This document shows positions 5,838 to 10,355 of a stretch of DNA of 10,355 nt, piece by piece (position 1 is the stretch's first letter; the number at the start of each line of letters is the position of its first letter). A program made the translations under genes and the position numbers. The stretch is taken from NCBI GenBank assembly GCA_964390645.1, contig CAYMLL010000277.1, forward strand, positions 1 through 10,355, given 5' to 3'. A model generated the notes under the pieces. It was not told where the DNA came from. It made no database searches and worked only from the letters and a program-made list of their open reading frames with translations. This DNA is from CAYMLL01 sp964390645. GTDB lineage: Bacteria > Planctomycetota > UBA8108.

Positions 5838-6101
5838 ATGAGGAAACTCCGAGTTCTGACCGTACTGATCTTCATCGTCTCGGCTCCGGCGCTGTTGAGC
5901 GCGCAGAGCTGCTGACCGCGCGTCGGGGATCACCCCGAGACGGCGCGCCTGGCAGGCGGCATCCAAGTAGCGACGTTGGTTCTGATCCTCGCGCCGCTTG
6001 CGCTGGTCGGAGGCATCGCAGTCTGGTGCTACCGGAATCTCGGCGAACGAGATATGATCCGCGCTGATTCCGATCGACGTGAGGAACCCTCGCGCCGGTA
6101 G
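5838..6101 (+). CDS. Small exported membrane protein with in-frame UGA after Cys25 (candidate selenoprotein, otherwise broken gene)
   Basis: ATG at 5838 follows GGAG (5828-5831) by six bases. Codons 1-25 give a signal peptide ending in MRKLRV...LLSAQSC; codon 26 (5913-5915) is TGA. The same frame stays open for 61 more codons to TAG at 6099-6101 and encodes a sensible protein: PRVGDHPETARLAGG, a membrane helix (about residues 44-65, ATLVLILAPLALVGGIAVW) and a charged tail. Without read-through only a 25-residue peptide would result, and no start with a Shine-Dalgarno is seen after the TGA. RNA after the UGA can fold: stems 5917-5919/5943-5945, 5921-5924/5939-5942 and 5925-5928/5933-5936 with loop AUCA, or alternatively 5943-5949/5955-5960 with loop UGGCA starting 34 nt after the UGA. 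I do not recognise the family with certainty; small signal-peptide, Cys-pair, one-helix proteins do occur near such oxidases. Selenocysteine (Cys-Sec), a nonsense mutation, or a base error are all possible. Confidence 0.55.
5917..5960 (+). promoter_or_regulatory. Possible bacterial SECIS-like hairpin(s) after the UGA
   Basis: Two partly exclusive folds begin right after the TGA at 5913-5915. Fold 1 has 11 base pairs with a bulged G (5920) and a GA bulge (5937-5938), closing on AUCA at 5929-5932. Fold 2 pairs 5946-5949 with 5955-5958, extended by 5943-5944 with 5959-5960 around a bulged G, loop UGGCA (5950-5954). Fold 2 meets the loose bacterial SECIS criteria (short loop with a G in its first two bases, UGA-to-loop spacing of about 16-37 nt). 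GC-rich DNA makes such hairpins easy by chance. Confidence 0.3.
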
Positions 6102-6137
6102 GAAAGCCTCCCTCGCCGAGTTTGTCGGAGCACAGCG

Positions 6138-6845
6138 GTGCGACGTCTCTTCTCCGTTCTCAACGCCTTCAACCTCCTGTTTCTGGTCACGGCGGCCACG
6201 TTCGGGTATCTCCGGCATCCGCGGCACATGCTCATCGGCTTGCTCGCCGACCTGAGCGCCGTCTTCGCGCTGTGCTTGTCGCTGGCTCTTTTCGTCGGCG
6301 CGGCGAAGCTCGTCAAGGAGCACGTCGGCCGTTACGATCTCGACCTCGAGCTGATCGAGCGTTTGAACCGGATTTTCCACCCGTTCTTCGTGACCGTGCT
6401 CATCTGCGTCGGGCTTCTCGTCGTCGTGGGTGTCTTCGGGGGGACCTTGCTCATGTACCCGCAGCTGGCCAGAATCCACGGAGCGTTCGCTGTTCTCGCG
6501 ATTGGCGCTTACACGGTCGGCGCGTTCCGGATCCGAGACTTCCAGCGCGATTTATCCGCGCTCGTGGCCGAGGTCGATGACCAGGCTCCCGAGACCGAGA
6601 CTCCGGGTGTGCCAGCGGACGGCGATGCGAAGGACGGCTTCGTTCCCGACGTCGTCGACTGGAGGCGGAATTCGACTCGCGCGCGAGCATGGATCGCGGG
6701 GGGGGCGGCGCTCGTCGTCGTGACTCTGCACATCGAGCTAGCCGTCGAGTCGCTTCGTTGGTTCTGGGTTCCTGTCGGTGTCGTCAGTGCCGCGCTGATC
6801 GGGGTCGGGGTGGTGGTGTCTCGGAGGCGAGACACGCGTTCGTGA
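6138..6845 (+). CDS. Unrecognised polytopic membrane protein, last gene of the oxidase operon
   Basis: I do not recognise this 235-residue protein. The GTG start at 6138 has GGAG at 6127-6130, seven bases upstream. Six hydrophobic segments can be seen (about 5-23, 32-56, 82-104, 112-131, 184-201, 209-227), with a hydrophilic, acidic loop from 132 to 180. Histidines lie in or next to several helices: His27, His30 (RHPRHM), His62, His81 (FHPFF), His114 (IHGAF) and His198 (LHIEL). That pattern could fit a heme- or quinone-interacting membrane protein or an oxidase assembly factor, but no motif proves it. It follows the UGA-containing gene by 36 bases on the same strand and is followed by a 170-base gap with its own operator, so it most likely ends the cox transcript. 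A role linked to the oxidase is inferred only from position. Confidence 0.75.
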   Translation: MRRLFSVLNAFNLLFLVTAATFGYLRHPRHMLIGLLADLSAVFALCLSLALFVGAAKLVKEHVGRYDLDLELIERLNRIFHPFFVTVLICVGLLVVVGVFGGTLLMYPQLARIHGAFAVLAIGAYTVGAFRIRDFQRDLSALVAEVDDQAPETETPGVPADGDAKDGFVPDVVDWRRNSTRARAWIAGGAALVVVTLHIELAVESLRWFWVPVGVVSAALIGVGVVVSRRRDTRS

Positions 6846-7015
6846 CCGGATCTTCGCCGAACGTGACCGCGGTCACATTCGCTTCGCGGGAAGCGTGGCA
6901 GGATCTCGCGCACTCGGAACGACTCGCGGGACCGGGCGCGCTCGCGTGTCACCAGCTTGGACATACCGCTCCGGCTTACCGTTTCGTGGGCCGCCGGGGG
7001 GAGGAAGGTACCACG
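6846..7015 (+). promoter_or_regulatory. hcp upstream region
   Basis: Holds operator site 3 (6863-6876) and, three bases later, a perfect 6-bp hairpin CGCTTC-GCGG-GAAGCG (6880-6895) without a T tract. A class II placement puts the -10 hexamer at 6899-6904 (CAGGAT) and transcription start near 6911. A strong Shine-Dalgarno, GAGGAAGG (7001-7008), lies seven bases before the hcp ATG. Nothing suggests a gene here. Confidence 0.55.
6863..6876. promoter_or_regulatory. CRP/FNR-type palindrome, site 3 (hcp)
   Basis: Reads GTGACCGCGGTCAC, a perfect 14-bp palindrome with the GTGA-N6-TCAC architecture, centred 146 bp upstream of the hcp start codon. hcp genes in many bacteria are controlled by NO- or nitrosative-stress-sensing CRP/FNR-family regulators (HcpR, FNR, DNR types), which supports the call. 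Confidence 0.65.
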
Positions 7016-8656
7016 ATGGAGATGTTTTGCTTTCAGTGTGAGGAGACGACTCAAGGGGCCGCTTGTGTGTCGTCAGGCACTTGCGGCAAGAGTCCCGACG
7101 TAGCGGCTCTGGAGGACCTGTTGCTCCACGCGCTGAAGGGCGTGTCCTGCTACGCTTCGCTCGCCGCCGAGTCGGGAGCGAGGGACTCCGTCGTCGACGA
7201 GTTCCTTTGCGAGGCGATGTTCACCACCGTCACCAACGTCAACTTCGACCCCGCGAGCCTGCGAGTCTACCTCCTGCGCACACGTGCGCTCCGAGAGCGT
7301 GTCGTGCGACTTTGCGGAGAGTCCGCGCAGAGGCTCCCGACGGAGGATGGTCCTTGGAGCTGGGAGCCCGCTGAGGATATCGCGGGCCTCGTCCGGCAAG
7401 GAATGGAGGTGTCCGTTTCCGTGCGCGTCGAGAGGATGGGCAGGGACGTGACCAGTCTCGAGGAACTCCTGACCTACGGGATCAAGGGCACGGCGGCGTA
7501 CGCCTACCATGCCGCGAGATTGGGGCGCGCCGATCCCGAGGTCGCCGCCTTCCTGCACGAGGCGCTCGCGTATCTGGCTCATGGCGGCGGCGACTTGGAC
7601 CATCTCGTCGAGCTTTGCCTGAAGTGCGGAGAGGCGAACCTCCGTGCCATGGAACTGCTCGACACCGGGAACACTCAAGCTTACGGCCATCCCGAGCCTA
7701 CCGAGGTGCGCGTGGAGCCGGTCGCGGGAAAAGCGATCCTCGTCTCCGGTCACGATCTGCGGGATCTCGAGGAGCTTCTCGCGCAGACCGAGGGCGCCGG
7801 GATCAACGTGTACACGCACAGCGAGATGTTGCCGGCCCACGCGTATCCCGGCCTCAAGCGTCACCGGCATCTGGTCGGCAACTATGGCGGTGCGTGGCAC
7901 GGTCAGCGCGATGAGTTCGAGGCGTTCCCCGGCCCAATCGTCATGACAAGCAACTGCATCCAGAAGCCGCGGGAGTCGTACCGCGACCGGATCTTCACGT
8001 GCGGTCCCGTCGCCTGGCCGGGGACGAAGCACATCGACAGCCACGACTTCTCGGACGTCATCGAGAGGGCGCGATCGCTCCCGGGTTTTACCGACGACAG
8101 GGCCGAGGAGACAATTCTCATCGGCTTCGGGCACGACGCCGTGCTCGGAGTCGCCGGCAAGGTGATCGATGCGGTGAAGTCGGGCGCCTTGAAGCACCTG
8201 TTTCTCGTCGGCGGTTGTGACGGACAGAAGGGCGCGAGAAGCTACTACACCGACTTCGCCCGCGCCGTGCCTGACGATTGCATCGTGCTGACGCTCGGCT
8301 GCGCCAAGTACCGCTTTAACCGCCAGGAGTTCGGCGACATCGGCGGCATTCCGCGTCTCCTCGATATGGGGCAGTGCAACGACGCCTATTCCGCGATCCA
8401 GGTCGCTTCGGCGCTCGCGGAGGCGTTCGACACGGACCTCAACGGGCTCCCGCTGACGCTCAATATCAGCTGGCTCGAGCAGAAGGCCGCCTGCATTCTG
8501 CTGACGCTGCTGCACCTCGGAATCAAGAACGTCCGCCTCGGTCCGACGCTGCCGGCGTTCGTCAGTCCGAACATCCTGTCCGTTCTCGTGGAGAGGTTCG
8601 GCATCGGCGGCATCACCTCGGTCGAGGATGACCTATCGGCGATGCTGAGTGCGTGA
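7016..8656 (+). CDS. hcp: Hybrid cluster protein (hydroxylamine/NO reductase), class I
   Basis: Cytoplasmic iron-sulfur enzyme that reduces hydroxylamine to ammonia in vitro and is regarded as an NO reductase protecting against nitrosative stress. The 546-residue length fits the family (about 550). The N-terminal cluster ligands are Cys5, Cys8, Cys17 and Cys23 (C-x2-C-x8-C-x5-C), the compact spacing of anaerobe-type Hcp, unlike the longer spacing in E. coli. All ligands of the hybrid 4Fe cluster are present: His246 (SGHDL), Glu270 (HSEMLPA), Cys314 (TSNC), Cys401 (GGCDG, the persulfide cysteine), Cys429 (LGCAKYRF), Cys454 (GQCND), Glu488 and Lys490 (WLEQK). The ATG at 7016 has GAGGAAGG seven bases upstream; earlier in-frame codons overlap the previous gene and the operator. 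It has its own upstream region and stands convergent to the c-type cytochrome gene. No hcr reductase gene lies beside it. Confidence 0.97.
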   Translation: MEMFCFQCEETTQGAACVSSGTCGKSPDVAALEDLLLHALKGVSCYASLAAESGARDSVVDEFLCEAMFTTVTNVNFDPASLRVYLLRTRALRERVVRLCGESAQRLPTEDGPWSWEPAEDIAGLVRQGMEVSVSVRVERMGRDVTSLEELLTYGIKGTAAYAYHAARLGRADPEVAAFLHEALAYLAHGGGDLDHLVELCLKCGEANLRAMELLDTGNTQAYGHPEPTEVRVEPVAGKAILVSGHDLRDLEELLAQTEGAGINVYTHSEMLPAHAYPGLKRHRHLVGNYGGAWHGQRDEFEAFPGPIVMTSNCIQKPRESYRDRIFTCGPVAWPGTKHIDSHDFSDVIERARSLPGFTDDRAEETILIGFGHDAVLGVAGKVIDAVKSGALKHLFLVGGCDGQKGARSYYTDFARAVPDDCIVLTLGCAKYRFNRQEFGDIGGIPRLLDMGQCNDAYSAIQVASALAEAFDTDLNGLPLTLNISWLEQKAACILLTLLHLGIKNVRLGPTLPAFVSPNILSVLVERFGIGGITSVEDDLSAMLSA

Positions 8657-8664
8657 GTGACGGA

Positions 8665-8703
8665 GTCGACGGCCCGGAGAGCGTACGTCGTAGGGCCGCC
8701 GAC
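8665..8703. terminator. Long inverted repeat between convergent genes (candidate bidirectional terminator)
   Basis: GTCGACGGCCC (8665-8675) pairs with GGGCCGCCGAC (8693-8703): ten base pairs with one A-C mismatch around a 17-base loop. It occupies most of the 61-base gap between the stops of hcp and the c-type cytochrome gene, the usual place for a shared terminator. No run of T follows on either strand, so it would be a weak intrinsic terminator or an mRNA 3' end stabiliser. Confidence 0.45.
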
Positions 8704-8717
8704 CCCAGCAGCTTCGC

Positions 8718-9170
8718 CTACTTCTTCTTTTTCTTGTGTGCCTTGTGGCAAGCGCCGCAGGACTTGACGAGTGCGGCGAACGCGTTCCTTGCCCCCTCGA
8801 CGTCCGTCTTCGCAGCCGCGTCGAGCACGGCCTGGCTGCAGCCCTGTAGCGTTTTGCCGGCCGCCGTGGCCCAAGTGCCGTCCGGGCAGCGTCCGTCAGA
8901 CATGAGGATATAGCTCGCCTCGTTGAGGAGCGAGGCGTGGAGGACGACCTCGTCCCACGCCTTCTCGTTCTTCGGTTCTGCGTCGAGCGACTTCTTCAGC
9001 GCTCCGCAGTGGACCTTCACGAGACCGCTCATCAGGTGCCGCGTCTGTAGCGGGCGCTTCTTGCCTTTCTTCACTTGCGCCGTCCCGAAGCTGCTGAACA
9101 TAGCGAGGCTGCTGACCGCGAGCGCCAGCGCAAGGATAACGACACTCCTGGGTGCTCTCGTTCCGCTCAT
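8718..9170 (-). CDS. Periplasmic c-type cytochrome (class II, c556/c'-like)
   Basis: Exported monoheme cytochrome, 150 residues. Signal peptide about 1-31 (MSGTRAPRSVVILALALAVS..., likely cleaved after FGTA). The mature part is mostly helical, with a single heme-attachment motif CGACH (Cys138, Cys141, His142) close to the C-terminus, as in the four-helix class II cytochromes. Met47 (TRHLMSGL) near the start of the first helix is the candidate sixth ligand, which would make it c556-like and not five-coordinate c'. Cys55, Cys95 and Cys111 are additional cysteines outside the heme motif. The protein ends in KAHKKKKK, an unusually basic tail. ATG at 9170 has AGGAGGGG upstream on its strand. It is convergent with hcp and divergent from the membrane cytochrome gene. 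A role as electron carrier to the oxidase or in stress is inference. Confidence 0.87.
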   Translation of the reverse strand: MSGTRAPRSVVILALALAVSSLAMFSSFGTAQVKKGKKRPLQTRHLMSGLVKVHCGALKKSLDAEPKNEKAWDEVVLHASLLNEASYILMSDGRCPDGTWATAAGKTLQGCSQAVLDAAAKTDVEGARNAFAALVKSCGACHKAHKKKKK

Positions 9171-9298
9171 CTCGAACCCCTCCTGCTGGAATCAACCAAT
9201 AACGAAAACAGAACCCTCTTATCCTGAATTCCTCGAGCTTAGAGTGCGAGGATATCGACGGTCAAGCTGATTCCGACGACACCGTCGTGGGGTGGCGC

Positions 9299-9312
9299 GT
9301 GACCGAGGTCAC
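9299..9312. promoter_or_regulatory. CRP/FNR-type palindrome, site 4 (membrane cytochrome gene)
   Basis: Reads GTGACCGAGGTCAC, differing from site 3 by one base. A class II placement on the plus strand puts the -10 hexamer at 9335-9340 (GAGAAT, four of six matches to TATAAT) and transcription start near 9347, giving a 56-base leader. The corresponding minus-strand placement finds no -10-like hexamer, so it probably serves the plus-strand gene. Confidence 0.62.
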
Positions 9313-9357
9313 ATACGCACGGTGGCGCTCGTGGGAGAATCCCCTCGCCTCGAAAGG

Positions 9358-9374
9358 ATCGAGAATTCCTCGAT
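9358..9374 (+). repeat. Inverted repeat ATCGAG-AATTC-CTCGAT in leader
   Basis: Perfect 6-bp arms around a 5-base centre, 28 bases before the ATG at 9403. Part of it repeats an 11-base word also found at 9226-9236. It could form a small leader hairpin; no function can be assigned. Confidence 0.35.
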
Positions 9375-9402
9375 TTGCGGGTGCCACCTTCGAGCGAGGC
9401 CC

Positions 9403-10353
9403 ATGCAAGACTGGAACGGAGTGACCCCGTCGACTGTCGCGGCTGCCTTGTGCCGAGCGGGAGTAATGCTCGCGTTCGGGCTCTGCGCGTCGGGAACTTC
9501 TCTTCTGGCCGCGGACCCGGTGTTAGCCGCCGCGGCCGATTCCGCTGAGTTCGAGCAGTGGTGGCGGTTTCTGTCGAGGTTTCATCTTGTTCTGCTCCAT
9601 TTCCCGATCGGTTTTCTGGGGCTCGCCGCCCTTTTCGACGTCTACAGCGTCTTCCACCGTAGCGACGAGACGCGCAAGGTCGTCACGCTGACACTCGCTC
9701 TCACCTCGTTGAGCGGTGTCGTCGTCGTCGCGCTTGGTCTGATGCTGGCTCAAGAGGGCGGCTACGACGAGGCGACCCTCTTCCAACATCAGTGGCTCGG
9801 GATCGCGGTCGTCGTCCTCGTCGCGGCGGCGACGTTGCTGCACCGTTCGGCCTATCGCGCCAAGGGACGGTGGAGGACGAAGCTCTGCTACCGCGTCGTG
9901 CTCGCTGCCTCGGTCGTCGGCGTGACGCTGGCAGGACACCAGGGCGGCAATCTGACGCACGGCTCGCAGTATCTCGTCAAGCACACGCCGGGGCTTCTGC
10001 GTGGAATTCTGCCCGAAGACGATCGTGACGCTTCGCTGCGTACGGCTGCGGCTGGAAGCCCGCAGGACGAGTTCGTCCGGGAGATCCTGCCGATCCTCGA
10101 GCGCAAGTGCGCGGCTTGCCACGGAGAGAAGAAGCAGAAGGGCGACTACCGTCTCGACGTCCGGGACAGCGCGTTTGGTGGCGGGGACAGCGAGGAGGTC
10201 GCGATCGTCGCCGGCGATCCGTTCGCCAGCAACCTGGTGCGCGTGGCTCTCCTTCCCGCCGAGCACGACGACGCGATGCCGCCGGAGGGGAAGGAGCCGC
10301 TCAGTCTCGAGGAGGTCGTCGCGATCGTGCAGTGGATCCAGAAGGAGGGATGA
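9403..10353 (+). CDS. Membrane protein with N-terminal DUF2231-like domain and C-terminal planctomycete-type cytochrome c domain
   Basis: Predicted 316-residue membrane-bound cytochrome. ATG at 9403 is preferred because it gives a signal-like N-terminus (hydrophobic 19-36, ending SLLAAD) and excludes the operator at 9299; the Shine-Dalgarno (GAGCGAGG) is close, so a start at 9421 or 9466 is also possible. Four membrane helices follow (about 62-82, 94-115, 130-147, 164-178). FHLVLLHFPIGFLGLAALFD (60-79), FQHQWLG and LAGHQGGNLTHG (176-187) carry recurrent histidines (61, 66, 129, 179, 186) typical of the DUF2231 family, which are possible heme or metal ligands. The C-terminal part (about 223-316) opens with FVREILPILERKCAACHGEKKQKGDYRLD (224-252, quoted in part as CAACHGEKKQKGDYRLD): heme motif Cys236, Cys239, His240, distal ligand Met292 in AMPPEGKEPLS. 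This is the PSCyt1-type domain common in Planctomycetota. Its stop overlaps a following ATG. Confidence 0.82.
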   Translation: MQDWNGVTPSTVAAALCRAGVMLAFGLCASGTSLLAADPVLAAAADSAEFEQWWRFLSRFHLVLLHFPIGFLGLAALFDVYSVFHRSDETRKVVTLTLALTSLSGVVVVALGLMLAQEGGYDEATLFQHQWLGIAVVVLVAAATLLHRSAYRAKGRWRTKLCYRVVLAASVVGVTLAGHQGGNLTHGSQYLVKHTPGLLRGILPEDDRDASLRTAAAGSPQDEFVREILPILERKCAACHGEKKQKGDYRLDVRDSAFGGGDSEEVAIVAGDPFASNLVRVALLPAEHDDAMPPEGKEPLSLEEVVAIVQWIQKEG

Positions 10354-10355
10354 TG
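10353..10355 (+). CDS. Start codon of the next gene (cut off by window edge)
   Basis: The window ends in TGATG: the TGA of the membrane cytochrome gene overlaps an ATG at 10353-10355, preceded by GGAGG (10344-10348) at good spacing. This is the same stop-start coupling as between the cupredoxin and subunit II genes, so a co-translated partner gene is likely. Its product cannot be seen. Confidence 0.5.

Larger units (their letters stand above)
9171..9402. promoter_or_regulatory. Divergent region between the two cytochrome genes
   Basis: Contains a comparatively AT-rich stretch (about 9190-9230) next to the c556-type gene, operator site 4 (9299-9312), an 11-base direct repeat GAATTCCTCGA (9226-9236 and 9363-9373), and the inverted repeat ATCGAG-AATTC-CTCGAT (9358-9374) in the presumed leader of the plus-strand gene. 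No gene is supported here; an in-frame GTG at 9292 precedes the operator and is rejected as the start of the downstream gene. Confidence 0.5.

Noticed and set aside
5562..6479. 305-codon minus-strand open frame across coxD, the UGA gene and the membrane protein
   Set aside because: Its codon pattern is the mirror of the sense genes and its translation lacks membrane or domain features. The sense-strand genes each have a Shine-Dalgarno and hydrophobic helices.
6880..6895. Hairpin CGCTTC-GCGG-GAAGCG as terminator of the cox operon
   Set aside because: Short stem, no T tract, and it lies downstream of the hcp operator, where a terminator would also fall close to the predicted hcp promoter.
6896..6911. 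Sigma-54-like promoter (TGGCA...GC) before hcp
   Set aside because: The distance from GG to GC is 9 or 11 bases, not 10, and the -12 element does not match.
7073..8515. 480-codon minus-strand open frame opposite hcp
   Set aside because: Antisense shadow of a gene with every catalytic ligand intact; no independent start signal or recognisable domain.
9292..9402. Upstream GTG start for the membrane cytochrome gene
   Set aside because: The extra 37 residues are polar, contain operator site 4 in their codons and would mask the signal sequence.
1..10355. tRNA/rRNA genes, CRISPR arrays, insertion sequences
   Set aside because: No tRNA-like or rRNA sequence, no regularly spaced repeats, and no transposase or terminal inverted repeats were seen on either strand.

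Overview
The window is GC-rich, densely packed bacterial DNA that most resembles a member of the Planctomycetota or a similar uncultured environmental lineage. The pointers are a membrane protein fused to a planctomycete-type cytochrome c domain at the right end, a cupredoxin lipoprotein of the kind common in that phylum, and a coxMNOP-like oxidase operon. A 10-N run (4862-4871) shows this is a draft or metagenome-derived assembly. The taxonomic call is inference.

Layout. (1) 1-625, minus strand: 5' two thirds of ctaB (heme O synthase), running off the left edge. (2) 626-950: divergent regulatory region with two palindromes of the form GTGA-N6-TCAC. (3) 951-6845, plus strand: one tight operon encoding an A-type heme-copper oxygen reductase and accessories: cupredoxin lipoprotein, subunit II (CuA), subunit I, two different subunit III-family genes, subunit IV, a small secreted/membrane protein interrupted by an in-frame UGA, and an unrecognised polytopic membrane protein. 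(4) 7016-8656, plus: hcp, hybrid cluster protein (NO/hydroxylamine reductase). (5) 8718-9170, minus: periplasmic c-type cytochrome of the c556/c' kind, convergent with hcp, with a strong hairpin between them. (6) 9403-10353, plus: DUF2231-like membrane domain plus C-terminal cytochrome c domain, translationally coupled to a gene that begins at the right edge.

How it works together. CtaB would farnesylate heme B for the heme a/a3 of subunit I; electrons would enter subunit II CuA from periplasmic carriers (cupredoxin and c-type cytochromes are both encoded here) and reduce O2 at the heme a3-CuB site. Hcp would remove NO, a respiratory poison. Four GTGA-N6-TCAC palindromes, one placed to drive each of ctaB, the oxidase operon, hcp and the membrane cytochrome, suggest that one CRP/FNR-family regulator controls all four units. 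No regulator gene is in the window.

Points most worth a second look: the small oxidase-operon gene whose reading frame continues through a UGA directly after a cysteine codon and before its membrane helix (candidate selenoprotein, otherwise a nonsense mutation or base error); the shared palindrome with conserved spacing to a -10-like hexamer; and a subunit I that has all metal ligands but a leucine where the K-pathway lysine should be.
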